Positions 42,998-51,923 are shown, counted from the first letter of the stretch. The stretch is 64,000 nt of DNA from Nitrospiria bacterium (GCA_919902495.1 CAKKRC010000039.1:1-64000), one strand, 5' to 3'. Made by a program: numbers and translations. Notes: generated by a model not told the origin, from the letters alone.

Positions 42998-44092
42998 ATG
43001 AAGATCGTCGTCATTCTTCCAACCTATAATGAACGCGAGAACATCGTCCTGATGATCCGGGCGCTGCAGGAGCAGTTCGCCGCCATCCCGCACGACATGC
43101 ACATTCTGGTCGTTGACGACAATTCGCCCGACGGTACGGCCGATGTCGTCAGGGCGGAAGCTCCAGCATGGCCGAACCTGCATATGATCACCGGAACGAA
43201 GCAGGGGCTGGGCGCGGCGTATATCCGGGGCATGAAGCATGCCATCGAGCAGTTGAAGGCAGATGCGGTGATGGAGATGGACGCGGACTTTTCCCACAAG
43301 CCCGTGGACGTGCCCCGCCTGATCGCGGCGCTGGACGAGGGCGCTGACTTCGCCATCGGCAGCAGGTACGTGCCGGGAGGAAAGATCCCGGACGAATGGA
43401 GCTTCCTGCGGCGGATGAACTCGAAGTGGGGGAATGTGTTCGCCCGCTACGTGGCCGGTATGTACATGGTGAGGGACTGCACGGCGGGATTTCGGGCGAT
43501 ACGAACGTCCCTGCTCGGGAAGATCGATTTCGACACGCTCCGGGTGCGCGGTTATGCGTTCCAGATAGCGCTGCTCCACGAGGCCATTCTGAACCATGCC
43601 GTGGTGCGGGAGGTCCCGGTCGAATTCGTGGACCGGACGCGGGGCGAGACGAAGCTGGGGCTTTCGGACATCATCGAGTTCATGCTGAACGCGTGGTGGA
43701 TCCGGTTCGAGCGCAGCAAGACATTCCTGAAGTTCGGCGTCGTCGGCGCATCAGGTGTTGCCGTAAACCTCGTCTCGTTCACCGTGCTCATGAACATGGG
43801 CCTGAACAAGTTCATTGCGTCACCACTGGCGATCGAGGTCTCGATCATCACGAACTTCGTCCTCAACAACTACTGGACCTTCTCGCAGCGGGACATGAAC
43901 GACCGGATCCACATACGTGGCCTCAAGTTCAACATGGTGTCCTTCGTCGCCCTTGCGGTCAGCTATTCCACCTTCCTGCTCTTAAGCGCCCTCGACCCCT
44001 CCGGCATCCCCCAGGTCCATCAGGCCATCGGCATCGTGCCCGCCACGCTCATCAATTACTTCCTCAATTCCTACTGGACGTTCAAGGAGTAA
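42998..44092 (+). CDS. polyprenyl-phosphate glycosyltransferase (DPM1-like GT2) fused to GtrA
   Basis: A 364-residue fusion. Residues 1-~235 are a family 2 glycosyltransferase of the dolichol-phosphate-mannose type: VVILPTYNERENI, VVDDNSPDGTADVV, VMEMDADFSHKP (catalytic DxD) and GSRYVPGG, with DRTRGETKLGLSDI. Residues ~240-364 are a GtrA domain with four membrane helices (FLKFGVVGASGVAVNLVSF, NFVLNNYWTF, LALAVSYS..., ...TLINYFLNSYWTFKE). It should make a polyprenyl-phosphate sugar on the cytoplasmic face and help flip it, supplying the GT87 enzyme next to it. The ribosome-binding site is weak. Confidence 0.92.
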   Translation: MKIVVILPTYNERENIVLMIRALQEQFAAIPHDMHILVVDDNSPDGTADVVRAEAPAWPNLHMITGTKQGLGAAYIRGMKHAIEQLKADAVMEMDADFSHKPVDVPRLIAALDEGADFAIGSRYVPGGKIPDEWSFLRRMNSKWGNVFARYVAGMYMVRDCTAGFRAIRTSLLGKIDFDTLRVRGYAFQIALLHEAILNHAVVREVPVEFVDRTRGETKLGLSDIIEFMLNAWWIRFERSKTFLKFGVVGASGVAVNLVSFTVLMNMGLNKFIASPLAIEVSIITNFVLNNYWTFSQRDMNDRIHIRGLKFNMVSFVALAVSYSTFLLLSALDPSGIPQVHQAIGIVPATLINYFLNSYWTFKE

Positions 44093-44272
44093 GTGTCGGG
44101 ATATTTCCCTCCGACGATTTGCATTTAGGTTCCCTTTTGCCGGCTCCCTGGGATATGGCAGGTTGAGCCCGATCAGCCTTGCAAAAAGCATTGATTAAGA
44201 AGCCGAATCGTGACATAATTATTTCAGTCAAATGACAAGCGGATCTTTTGAAGGCAACGGAAAGACTTTGCA

Positions 44273-44560
44273 ATGAATACACTCTTGAACGAAGAACAGA
44301 AGATCATCCTGTCTCAAGCGCTCTGGGACTTGAATATGACGCCAGAGGAATTCGCAGGCATCATCCGGGGAAGCATCGTTAAGAACTGGCCCAAACGGGG
44401 GTTCTGCCTTGCCCGGCTTCTGGAAAGCGTGAACTGGTTCGACGTGGTGAAGGTATTTTCACCCGCAGAGCTCTGCGCCGAATGGGAAGAGGCCTCGGCA
44501 TATCTGCGAAGCGACGCGATACGGAAGGGGATGGAGTTTGCCTGTCGAACATTACGATAA
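44273..44560 (+). CDS. antitoxin-like partner of an AbiEii-type nucleotidyltransferase
   Basis: A 95-residue soluble helical protein of a small family that is typically encoded just before AbiEii-like genes (MNTLLNEEQKIILSQALWDLNMTPEEF..., FCLARLLESVNWFDVVKVFSPAELCAEW). It overlaps the next gene by 23 bases. It should be the neutralising partner of that toxin, although it shows no recognisable DNA-binding motif. Family-level identification is moderate; the pairing is the main argument. Confidence 0.7.
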   Translation: MNTLLNEEQKIILSQALWDLNMTPEEFAGIIRGSIVKNWPKRGFCLARLLESVNWFDVVKVFSPAELCAEWEEASAYLRSDAIRKGMEFACRTLR

Positions 44561-45188
44561 CGTCCTGTATCCGCTGCAGGACAGGGTCATCGCGCTATTT
44601 CAAGGTTCGCCATTTTACCTCACCGGCGGCACGGCCTTGTCTCGTGGATACTACCATCACCGCTATTCCGACGACCTTGATTATTTCGTCAACGACCATC
44701 CCGATTTTCCTCGCATAGCCGAGCGCCAGATTGTAAAATTGAACGAAACCCTCGGCGACCTGAACGTCGCGCTTCGGGGTGATAACTTTTTGAGATTGTT
44801 CGTTTCACCGGAACGGCTGAAGATCGAAATGATCAACGATGTTCCCGCCCATATCGGCCCTCTCGTCAGCCATCCTGCACTCGGCGTCATCGATTCAAAA
44901 GAGAACATTCTTGCCAACAAACTTACGGCGCTCGTGGACCGCAGCCTGCCCAAGGACATCGCCGATATCTACGTGCTCCTGAACGACGGCCTCAGCGTGA
45001 AAAAAGCCCTTGTCGATGCGAACAGCAAAGCGGCCGGGATTGCGCCGTTGATGGTGGCGAAAATCCTGGCGGAGTTCGACTATTCGCTTCTGGATAGTGA
45101 GATCAGATGGATCAGGTCTGTTCCCGGGCAGGAGATCGGGCTCTTCTTGATCGGCGTGGCAAGAAGAATTGTAACCGGGGAAGTGTAA
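44538..45188 (+). CDS. AbiEii/AbiGii-family nucleotidyltransferase toxin
   Basis: A 216-residue nucleotidyltransferase. The fold signature GGTALSRGYYHHRYSDDLDYF (GG[ST] with S-D-D-L-D) appears at ~30-50, and VIDSKENILANKLTALVDR followed by PKDIADIYVLL is the second conserved block. In AbiE systems such proteins are toxins that modify nucleic acid or nucleotides and cause growth arrest upon phage infection. The start is TTG 44538, overlapping the upstream antitoxin-like gene. Length is at the short end of the family. Actual phage defence is inferred from the family. Confidence 0.85.
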   Translation: MPVEHYDNVLYPLQDRVIALFQGSPFYLTGGTALSRGYYHHRYSDDLDYFVNDHPDFPRIAERQIVKLNETLGDLNVALRGDNFLRLFVSPERLKIEMINDVPAHIGPLVSHPALGVIDSKENILANKLTALVDRSLPKDIADIYVLLNDGLSVKKALVDANSKAAGIAPLMVAKILAEFDYSLLDSEIRWIRSVPGQEIGLFLIGVARRIVTGEV

Positions 45189-45479
45189 GGTATAGCCAAC
45201 GCAAAAATATCGACGTTCCGAAAATTATCCTTGGATCGATACGGCGCGGGAGGTCGGCAGGCCTATCCCGACCCCGAAGGGGCAGCGCTTGATGTATGCG
45301 TGAAGGCATGGCATATCGTTGATGACGCACCTTGGAGCCGGTCTGAAGTGAAGGAATTCATCTTTGACCGGCTTAATTGTTTTCACGATCGTACCAGATG
45401 TTTATTTGGGATACTATGAACTCTGTACAATGCGCTGTGGGCGGCAATGGGTTTAATAATTTTCATGGCGGGAACATAG
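45189..45479. other. intergenic stretch, no supported gene
   Basis: Holds a 62-codon open frame (45231-45419, plus) with no ribosome-binding site and no recognisable product; it may be a decayed remnant. Nothing else identifiable is seen. Confidence 0.4.
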
Positions 45480-45656
45480 ATGATGGCGGACCGGCGAGAC
45501 AACGCAAAAAACAACTGTCTCGGAGATGCCTCGTTCGATGAATGGATGAAAGAAGAGGGATGGATAGATCAAATGCTCGTCGGGTATCAACGTCCACAAG
45601 ATTCTCTTATGTTAAAATGTCCCATAGAAGTCATGACCGCACCGATGCGAGCTTGA
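45480..45656 (+). CDS. possible remnant of a HigA/XRE-type antitoxin
   Basis: A 58-residue ORF starting with ATGATG at 45480. The piece CLGDASFDEWMKEEGW resembles the GSSFDDFLKEEG motif that precedes the HTH in many HigA-like antitoxins, but the HTH domain itself is absent and the frame runs out into the 3' end of the convergent HNH gene. It is probably a truncated fragment. Similarity is by eye over about 15 residues only. Confidence 0.3.
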   Translation: MMADRRDNAKNNCLGDASFDEWMKEEGWIDQMLVGYQRPQDSLMLKCPIEVMTAPMRA

Positions 45657-46494
45657 GTTTGAGTTGTCCCGGAGTGTGCGGTGGATTCTTGATGTGAATC
45701 ATACGATGGCAATTGGAGCAAACCACCGCAAGATCTTTGAGGCGGACCATTGCACCAGGCAATAGGGAGGCGACAGGAACCTTGTGATGCACTTCGCAGC
45801 ACGCTTCGCCGACCCCGCGTGGGAGATCCGCGAAGGACAAGTCACAGATTTCACAGCGCAACTCCCCTTGTTGACGGGCAATTGCAAGACGCGCGCTGCG
45901 CAGGGCTGTGCTTCGCTCCTTCCGAAGGTGAGCGCGGAGTTTTGCTTCGCGGATCGGCGCGTCGTTCAGGCGGATGTCCAAATCCGGAAGTGATTCCGCG
46001 CGGCCCGCTGGACTCGGTTGAAAGGCTTCTGAGCCAATCAGTCGGCTCCGTCGAGCAAGCGACTCCAGATGCTTCCCCTGATCGTGAGAGAGGGGATGCA
46101 GAGTCCCCGCTGGGCCAACCTTCAAGAATCCAGCATATTTTAGAATTGGGTCCCGCCGTAGCAGATCGATAGTGAGCTTTGGCTCGAATGCATCAGTGTA
46201 GTAGCGGACACGAAACGTGTAGTCTCCGTTGCGGTTCTTTTGTCGACTGACTGATAGGCACTCTCCTATTCCGATCAGGAACGAGGAACCGCCGCCCTTC
46301 CAGAAGAAAAGCTTGTCACGTTTCTCAAGCCGGACCGGACGCCGCTTGGTCCACCAAGTACCCGTTCCGCCTTGCTGGAGCCACTCGGCAACAATCGCCG
46401 TGGGCCGCTTCGCTTTTACGATCCAGTATTCCATGACCGCGCCTTCCGCCTTTTTGACCTTGCCATTCTTTTTGATCTGTACAATTCTTCCCAT
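45631..46494 (-). CDS. EVE-domain/HNH nuclease, candidate modification-dependent restriction enzyme
   Basis: A 287-residue protein. After a basic tail, residues ~21-140 look like an EVE/PUA-type domain (EYWIVKAKRPTAIVAEWLQQ, GTWWTKRRPVRLEKRDKLFFW, GIGECLSVSR), a fold that reads modified bases. Residues ~200-275 are an HNH nuclease: CEICDLSFADLP, CCEVHHKVPVA (catalytic HH), DLAVVCSNCHRMIH (C-x2-C-H). This resembles fusions proposed to cut DNA with modified cytosine. It is a single gene flanked by toxin-antitoxin remnants. The start at 46494 has AGAGGAG upstream. The function is inferred from domain logic. Confidence 0.8.
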   Translation of the reverse strand: MGRIVQIKKNGKVKKAEGAVMEYWIVKAKRPTAIVAEWLQQGGTGTWWTKRRPVRLEKRDKLFFWKGGGSSFLIGIGECLSVSRQKNRNGDYTFRVRYYTDAFEPKLTIDLLRRDPILKYAGFLKVGPAGTLHPLSHDQGKHLESLARRSRLIGSEAFQPSPAGRAESLPDLDIRLNDAPIREAKLRAHLRKERSTALRSARLAIARQQGELRCEICDLSFADLPRGVGEACCEVHHKVPVASLLPGAMVRLKDLAVVCSNCHRMIHIKNPPHTPGQLKLKLASVRS

Positions 46495-46641
46495 AACGGC
46501 TCCTCTCTTTGTAATGGTTTTGTCCTCGAAAACAATACATTACCATTGTAGGAGCCGCTACTCGAAATTTCAACTAACCATAACACTCACTCGACGTTGT
46601 CCTAAAGATTACATTTATTTATAACGAGAAATTATCTTGGC

Positions 46642-46932
46642 CTAAACCTTTGGTAATTCTTTTCCGCAAAATCTACAAACGATAGCTTCTGACTTTATTA
46701 TTTCTGCACAAAAGGGGCATTTCTTTTTATCACCAACAGCAACTATGCCAGCATCATCTTGCTTCGCCAATAAAGCAAAAATAATTCCTGCTAAGGGTGA
46801 TAACCAGAATGATATGAAGAAATATTGCCAAAAGGGTTTTCCCTTTTGTCTCTTTGCATAATTAGCGACCAAAAAGCAAAATAAAATCCAGAAGAATAGA
46901 TAGCGAATAAAGTCAAAGCTAATGCCAAACAT
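46642..46932 (-). CDS. small membrane protein with C-terminal zinc ribbon
   Basis: A 96-residue protein. Two membrane helices (about 8-25 and 37-55) are followed by KKCPFCAEIIKSEAIVCRFCGKEL, a C-x2-C...C-x2-C zinc ribbon at the C-terminus. The start is ATG 46932 with AAAGGAG upstream; the 19 codons further upstream lack support. Proteins of this build are common but uncharacterised. It lies between the EVE-HNH gene and a stretch without genes. Confidence 0.75.
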   Translation of the reverse strand: MFGISFDFIRYLFFWILFCFLVANYAKRQKGKPFWQYFFISFWLSPLAGIIFALLAKQDDAGIVAVGDKKKCPFCAEIIKSEAIVCRFCGKELPKV

Positions 46933-47521
46933 ATTTGTGTCTCCTTTCTTTGAATAGAACTGCCGCGTTCCGGGGTGCGTTGCGTTCAATGATAAGTTGA
47001 AGCTGGCGCTCTGTGTCCAAACCTATCGAACAACATGCTAATCGCTCAATCCAATTTGCGAATAAGAGTAGTCCATTTACGTTTTTATCTAGGGGAGCAA
47101 TGAACATACCACAGCATCACCTTATTAATGAATGAATATATGCCTAATTCAAGCCTACGTCAATGTCGCAGAATGAGTATCTTAGATGTAGACATTGCTG
47201 GATAAGGGTTGAATCTTTATGAATTTCTAAAAATGAGCGCCCATAGGGTCGCGTCTTTCTCGTTGCATTGGGTAGGTTGTACCCCGGCGGCAGGTATAAG
47301 CCGTGGTTAGGACAGGAGCCTGTATTCAGGAGTCAGAAGACAGGACTTCGACGAACTTCGACGAGCTCAGTCGAGTCGCTCATGATGGTGAGTAGAGTCG
47401 AACAATCAGAAGACAGGAGTAATTCAGAAGAAGTTCAGACACAATACCAGGGCAGGCTATTCCGGTCTGCCTTTTCTTTTCGTGTTGACGCACGCCGTCG
47501 ATATGCTATAGAATGACCGTG
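46933..47521. other. gene-poor stretch with short repeats
   Basis: No supported gene in about 590 bases. It holds the second copy of the GCCCATAGGG repeat (47235-47278), a CTTCGACGAGCTCAGTCGAG-type palindromic piece (about 47350-47377) and two short AGAAGACAGGA direct repeats (about 47334 and 47407). The composition is AT-rich from 46990 to 47220. Confidence 0.5.
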
Positions 47522-47584
47522 ATGGATAAAAAAAGAATATAATCTGCTGTTGAAGCTGGAACGATTGAGTGGCAGAGACATTCC

Positions 47585-47830
47585 TTGGAACGGATGTTCG
47601 AGAGAGGGATATCGCGGGAACAGGTTAAGCAATCCATCGTGAACGGCAGCATCATCGAGGAATATCCCGACGATACGCCTTATCCGAGCGCATTATTCTT
47701 AGGTTGGTTTGAAGGAAAGCCGCTGCATGTAGTTGCTGCTTATGACGCGGAGTTTGGACGGCTCCATATCATTACAGCGTATATTCCTGATTTGGGTCAT
47801 TTTGAGCCTGATTATAAGACCCGGAGGTAA
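47585..47830 (+). CDS. DUF4258 protein (toxin-like), start region disrupted
   Basis: An 81-residue protein from TTG 47585. It matches DUF4258 (LERMFERGISREQVKQSIVNG, LFLGWFEGKPLHVVAAYDA, RLHIITAYIPD), a relative of RelE/BrnT-like toxins. The family normally begins about 20 residues earlier with a helix ending in ...WQRH; here that part is readable upstream (SAVEAGTIEWQRH) in frame with an ATG at 47522, but TAA at 47540-47542 interrupts it at codon 7. Either translation starts at a weak internal codon or the gene is inactivated. It is paired with the YgiT-type gene that follows. Confidence 0.7.
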   Translation: MERMFERGISREQVKQSIVNGSIIEEYPDDTPYPSALFLGWFEGKPLHVVAAYDAEFGRLHIITAYIPDLGHFEPDYKTRR

Positions 47831-47831
47831 T

Positions 47832-48074
47832 ATGAGAATCAACAAGTCATCAGATACATGCCCGCTTTGCGGAGGAACTAAAAAGGCTGGCCAGACCACG
47901 TTCACCGTCGATCTGGGCTTTGGCGTTGTGGTTGTTCGGAATGTCCCGGCAACGGTTTGCTCCCAGTGCGGAGCTGATTGGATTCAGGACCCGATCGCGG
48001 CAAAATTAGAGGATATTGTAAATGACGCCCGCCGAAAGCATCTTACCGTGGAAGTTATAACGCTGACCGCGTAA
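47832..48074 (+). CDS. YgiT-type zinc-finger antitoxin
   Basis: An 80-residue protein with two CxxC pairs, TCPLCGG at ~9-14 and VCSQCGA at ~43-48, forming the zinc finger of the MqsA/YgiT N-terminal domain. The C-terminal part (IAAKLEDIVNDARRKHLTVEVI) is short, and the HTH domain of full MqsA is absent. The ATG is preceded by GGAGGT and begins one base after the stop of the DUF4258 gene. The pair is a recognised toxin-antitoxin arrangement; this one may have outlived its toxin. Confidence 0.82.
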   Translation: MRINKSSDTCPLCGGTKKAGQTTFTVDLGFGVVVVRNVPATVCSQCGADWIQDPIAAKLEDIVNDARRKHLTVEVITLTA

Positions 48075-48116
48075 CAGAACTATCGACCAACTTCACTGTT
48101 TCGCTGATGTCATTTG

Positions 48117-49982
48117 CTACGTCGTTTCCGCCAACTCCGCCAGCTGCTGATCGAACGTCTTTGCTTTTTCATCATGCTCGTTGGTAGCGGTCTGAAGCTC
48201 CGCAAAACGCCCGTCGATCCTCGACTTGTTCTCGCGGATGGCCTGCGAGAGCTTCTTGATGTTCAATGCCTCGCCCTTGACCGTTACTTCCAGAAGCCGT
48301 TGCGTATCCTGCTGAACGTCCCACTCGAGCTTCGTGATCTCCTCCTCGAGGGCAGCGATCTTCTTCTTGAGCGCGCTCAGTGCTTTTGACCTGTCGGAGA
48401 TGATGGCGGTGCGCATCTTCTTCGCGTCCTTCCGGTTCGCGTTCTGGTCGCCGTTTTGCTTCTTCCCTTTCTTTACCTTGACGCCGCCTTCGTCGCTCCA
48501 GCCGACGCGTTCGAGAAAATCAAGGTACGTGCCTTCGAAGACCGACACGGTATCGTTGTCGTAGACGATGAGCTTGGTCGCGATAGCCTCGAGGATCAGC
48601 TCGCTGTGGGTCACGATGATGACGGCTCCGTCGAAGGCCTCGATCGCCTCGATGAGCGAGTCGATGGACTCCATGTCCAGGTGGTTCGTCGGCTCGTCCA
48701 GCATGAGCAGGTTCGCCGGGGAGACGAGCAGTTTGCCGAGCAGCACGCGGCTCTTCTCTCCGCCCGACAGCACGCTCACCTTCTTGAGCGCGTTGTCGCC
48801 TTCGAACATCATGAGCCCGCAGATGGCGCGGCCTTCGCCCTGTCCGCAGTCGGTGTGCGCGTCCATGACCTCCTGGAGCGCGGTCTTTTCCGGCCGCAGG
48901 CGGTTGATGTTCGTCTGACCGAAGTAAGCGATCTTCGTATTCGGGTGAAGCTTCACGTCGCCGCTTGTCGGGGACATCTCCCGCGCCAGCAGGTTCAGAA
49001 GCGTGGTCTTGCCCTTGCCGTTCTTTCCGATGACGGCGATGCGGTCCTTTTTGCCGACGCCGAAGCTGAGCCCGTCGATGAGCGCCGGGCCGTCGGGGGA
49101 GAAGGAAAAGGACAGGTCCTCCACGGTCATGAGCCATTTCGCTTCAAAGGGCGCCGACCGGAACTTGAAATCGAGCGATCTGATCTCGTCGAGCTTGTCG
49201 AGCTTCTCGTGGCGCGCAAGGGCCTTGACGCGGGACTGCACCGCGCTCGCCTTGGTGGCCTGGGCGCGGAAGCGGTTGATGAACTGTTCCACCTCTTTCC
49301 GCTTCTTCTCGTCGTTCTGGCGGGTCTTTTCGTAGATCTCCTCTTCCATCAGGATCTGGTCGTAGAGCTTCTGCGTGCCGCCCTGGACCTTGCGCATCTT
49401 GTAGCGGTGGATGATCATGGTGTGGGTCGTGACGCTGTCCATGAAGTCGCGGTCGTGGGTGATGATGATCATCTCGTTCCGCCAGGCGCGCAGGAACTGT
49501 ATGAGCCATCGGACCGACACGATATCCAGGTAGTTCGTGGGCTCGTCGAGTAACAAGAGATTTGGTTCGGACACGAGCACCTTGGCGAGGTTCAGGCGCA
49601 CCTGGTAACCGCCCGAAAGGTCCGCCGGCGGCCGTTCGAAGTCATCGTTCGTGAATCCCAGGCCGTGTAGGATGGCCTCCGCCTTGTAGGTCTCGTCGAT
49701 GTGGTCTTCGTTCGGCGGCAGGGCCAGACAGGCCTCCCCGAGGACCGTCTCCTCGGTGAAATGGATGTGCTGGGACAGATGGCCGATGGTGTAGCCCGAG
49801 GGCACCGTGATCGTACCGGCGTCCTGATGCTCTTCCCCGAGGATCATGCGGAAGAGCGTGGATTTGCCGTGACCGTTCCGCCCGACGAGGCCGACGCGCT
49901 CGCGGGGATTGACGGTGAAGCCGACGCCGTCGAAGAGCATCTGCTTGCCGTAGGATTTTTCTATGTTCGTGACCTGGAGCAT
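48117..49982 (-). CDS. ABC-F family ATPase (Uup/EttA-like)
   Basis: A 621-residue soluble twin-ATPase without membrane segments. NBD1: Walker A GRNGHGKST, signature LSGGYQVRLNLAKVL, Walker B LLLLDEPTNYLD. NBD2: GKNGKGKTT, LSGGEKSRVLLGKLL, LLMLDEPTNHLD. An ABC-F interdomain linker (ETRQNDEKKRKEVEQFINRF) and a Lys-rich C-terminal coiled coil (~540-620) are present. ABC-F proteins act on the ribosome (translation control or antibiotic protection). The start is ATG 49982 (MLQVTNIEKSYGKQML). Which subfamily it belongs to is not clear from sequence alone. Confidence 0.93.
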   Translation of the reverse strand: MLQVTNIEKSYGKQMLFDGVGFTVNPRERVGLVGRNGHGKSTLFRMILGEEHQDAGTITVPSGYTIGHLSQHIHFTEETVLGEACLALPPNEDHIDETYKAEAILHGLGFTNDDFERPPADLSGGYQVRLNLAKVLVSEPNLLLLDEPTNYLDIVSVRWLIQFLRAWRNEMIIITHDRDFMDSVTTHTMIIHRYKMRKVQGGTQKLYDQILMEEEIYEKTRQNDEKKRKEVEQFINRFRAQATKASAVQSRVKALARHEKLDKLDEIRSLDFKFRSAPFEAKWLMTVEDLSFSFSPDGPALIDGLSFGVGKKDRIAVIGKNGKGKTTLLNLLAREMSPTSGDVKLHPNTKIAYFGQTNINRLRPEKTALQEVMDAHTDCGQGEGRAICGLMMFEGDNALKKVSVLSGGEKSRVLLGKLLVSPANLLMLDEPTNHLDMESIDSLIEAIEAFDGAVIIVTHSELILEAIATKLIVYDNDTVSVFEGTYLDFLERVGWSDEGGVKVKKGKKQNGDQNANRKDAKKMRTAIISDRSKALSALKKKIAALEEEITKLEWDVQQDTQRLLEVTVKGEALNIKKLSQAIRENKSRIDGRFAELQTATNEHDEKAKTFDQQLAELAETT

Positions 49983-50165
49983 GGTAGAAAGCCGCTTTGC
50001 GGCGAACGCGTATATTACCGCAAACATGCGGGGGAGGCAAATAAAAAAAAGTATCCAGCCTGTTTTTCGACACCGGTCATCCGAGGCTGCTTCGCAGGCC
50101 GGGCGGGGAAAATTTGATTTATGCGCGGTTCCGCGTTATGCTTGATCCAGGAAGGAGCTGCACCC

Positions 50166-50921
50166 ATGCCGGAATGTCTGATCGTCCCCCCATCGGGCGG
50201 CGCCAAGAACCAGGCCCGGTTCGTTGTGCTCGTCGACGCCGATGCCCATCTCCTGTTCACGCTGGCCATGCTGCTGCAGCGGTTCAGCTATCACGTCTGC
50301 ACGGCCAAGACCGGCGAAGAGGCCTGGGAAATGATCGCGGTGGCGGTTCCCTCGCTGGTCGTCACCGAACTGGCCCTGCCGGGGATGAGCGGCCTCGATC
50401 TTCTTCACCGCCTGCGGCAGGACCCCCGCACCCAGGCCGTCCCCGTCATTGCCCTGACCGGCGACGGGGCACCCGAGGTCAGGATACGGTCTGTGCGCGC
50501 TGGTTTCGCCGCATGCCTTCAGCGGCCCATCGCCGCCGAAGAGCTGTACCGTGTTGTCCAGCACGCCGTGGAACCCACGCCGCGCTCGAACATCCGGGTA
50601 TACACCAGGCTTCCGGTGACCGTGAGCGGCGTTGCCCTGGCTTGCGGCGGCGGAGAGTGCGCGTCGGTCCTCTCCGAGCACGGCATGTATATCAGGACCC
50701 TTGCGCCTTCGCCGGTGAACACGGTGCTCGCCCTCCGCTTCACGCTGAATGGCCGCGTGATAGCCCTGGAGGCCGTGGTCCTCTACGGCCACCGGTTCGG
50801 CGAAGGGCCCTTCGGAGAGCCGGGCATGGGGCTCAAGTTCCTGAGGATCTCCGCCGAGGACGAGGAGCACATCAGGCGGTTCATTCGTGACGAGGTCACC
50901 CAGGGGATCGAAGCGGCGTGA
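50166..50921 (+). CDS. receiver-PilZ protein 1 (phospho-acceptor Asp replaced by Glu)
   Basis: A 251-residue protein: receiver domain ~18-135 and C-terminal PilZ-like domain ~138-245. At the phospho-acceptor position the sequence reads VVTELALPGMSG, so Asp is Glu68; the conserved Lys is Arg120 (LQRP). The acidic residues D24 and D26 remain. In the PilZ part the RxxxR motif is present (RSNIR, 140-144), but the D/N of (D/N)xSxxG is Val (VLSEHG). An AAGGAG box precedes ATG 50166. The Glu may mimic the phosphorylated state. Closely related genes occur at 51183, 57171 and 60529. Confidence 0.88.
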   Translation: MPECLIVPPSGGAKNQARFVVLVDADAHLLFTLAMLLQRFSYHVCTAKTGEEAWEMIAVAVPSLVVTELALPGMSGLDLLHRLRQDPRTQAVPVIALTGDGAPEVRIRSVRAGFAACLQRPIAAEELYRVVQHAVEPTPRSNIRVYTRLPVTVSGVALACGGGECASVLSEHGMYIRTLAPSPVNTVLALRFTLNGRVIALEAVVLYGHRFGEGPFGEPGMGLKFLRISAEDEEHIRRFIRDEVTQGIEAA

Positions 50922-51182
50922 GGATCAAAGAACGTGATCCCGTTCTTCTTCAGTGTCCAAATGTCCTTTCCGCGCGTAACGGTGCTCAGCCGATCGGTCC
51001 CGGACATCCGGGGCGCCGCAGACCGGCGCGAGTTTTCAAGTTTAGTATCTTCTCATCCGGGAAACTGCCATACCCTTAAAATACCCCATCGAAACGCTTC
51101 CCTCTCTTCCCGTTCTATGCTATTGTGCGGAGTCTTCGAAGTGCCGGCAGCACGATGGCACTCTTGGAAACAATCCTTGATC

Positions 51183-51923
51183 ATGTCACAGCACACGAAC
51201 ATATATCCCCGGAAGATTCGGGTCGACAACGGCCGGCTCGTAATGGTCGTGGACAGCGATCCCCACCAACTCGCGTACCATGCCACGCTTCTCGAACGCT
51301 TCGAGTACCGGGTCCATTCTGCGCTTGACGCCGAGCAGGCCCTCACGATGGCCGCCCGGGAAGCCCCCTCGCTCGTCATCACCGAGGCGGACCTGCCGCG
51401 GGTGAGCGGTCTTGACCTGCTCCATCGGCTGCGCAAGGAGCCGCGCACCGCCGCGATACCGGTCATTGCCGTGACCAGGAACGGCGATCACGGTACCGAG
51501 GCCCGGTGCCTGCGGGCCGGGTTCACCGCCTGCCTCATAAAACCGCTCGGAGCCGAAGACCTGTACCGTACCGTGCAGGCCGCCGTCGAACCTGTGCCGC
51601 GCACCAGTCTTCGCATCCATGCCCGGATGCCCGTGACCGTGAACAATGTGCCGCTCGACTGTGTCGAAGGCGAATGCGCGTCGGTCATTTCCGAACACGG
51701 CATGTATATCCGCACGTTGAAGCCCCATCCGCCGCAATCACGGATCGCCGTCCAGATCGCGCTGAAGGGGAGGACCATCTCGGCGGACGCCGTGGTCCTC
51801 TACAGCCACCGGTTCGGTGAAGGGCCCTTCGGCGAACCCGGCATGGGCCTCAAGTTCGCCCGGATAGCGCCGCAGGACCAGGAATATATCCGCTTGTTCA
51901 TCCGCAACGAGTTCCCCTCATAA
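51183..51923 (+). CDS. receiver-PilZ protein 2 (phospho-acceptor Asp replaced by Glu)
   Basis: A 246-residue paralogue of protein 1, encoded 261 bases downstream in the same direction, so probably a tandem duplication. Receiver ~18-135: phospho-acceptor site VITEADLPRVSG has Glu68, acidic residues D24 and D26, conserved Lys120 retained (LIKP). PilZ ~138-243: RTSLR keeps the RxxxR motif, and VISEHG again lacks the leading D/N. The start at ATG 51183 has only a weak GGAAACA upstream. Phosphorylation at the usual site is not possible; constitutive activity or loss of phospho-control is inferred. Confidence 0.87.
   Translation: MSQHTNIYPRKIRVDNGRLVMVVDSDPHQLAYHATLLERFEYRVHSALDAEQALTMAAREAPSLVITEADLPRVSGLDLLHRLRKEPRTAAIPVIAVTRNGDHGTEARCLRAGFTACLIKPLGAEDLYRTVQAAVEPVPRTSLRIHARMPVTVNNVPLDCVEGECASVISEHGMYIRTLKPHPPQSRIAVQIALKGRTISADAVVLYSHRFGEGPFGEPGMGLKFARIAPQDQEYIRLFIRNEFPS

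Noticed and set aside
45231-45419. 62-codon ORF
   Set aside because: No ribosome-binding site, no family, and it ends without relation to neighbouring genes; noted only as a possible remnant.
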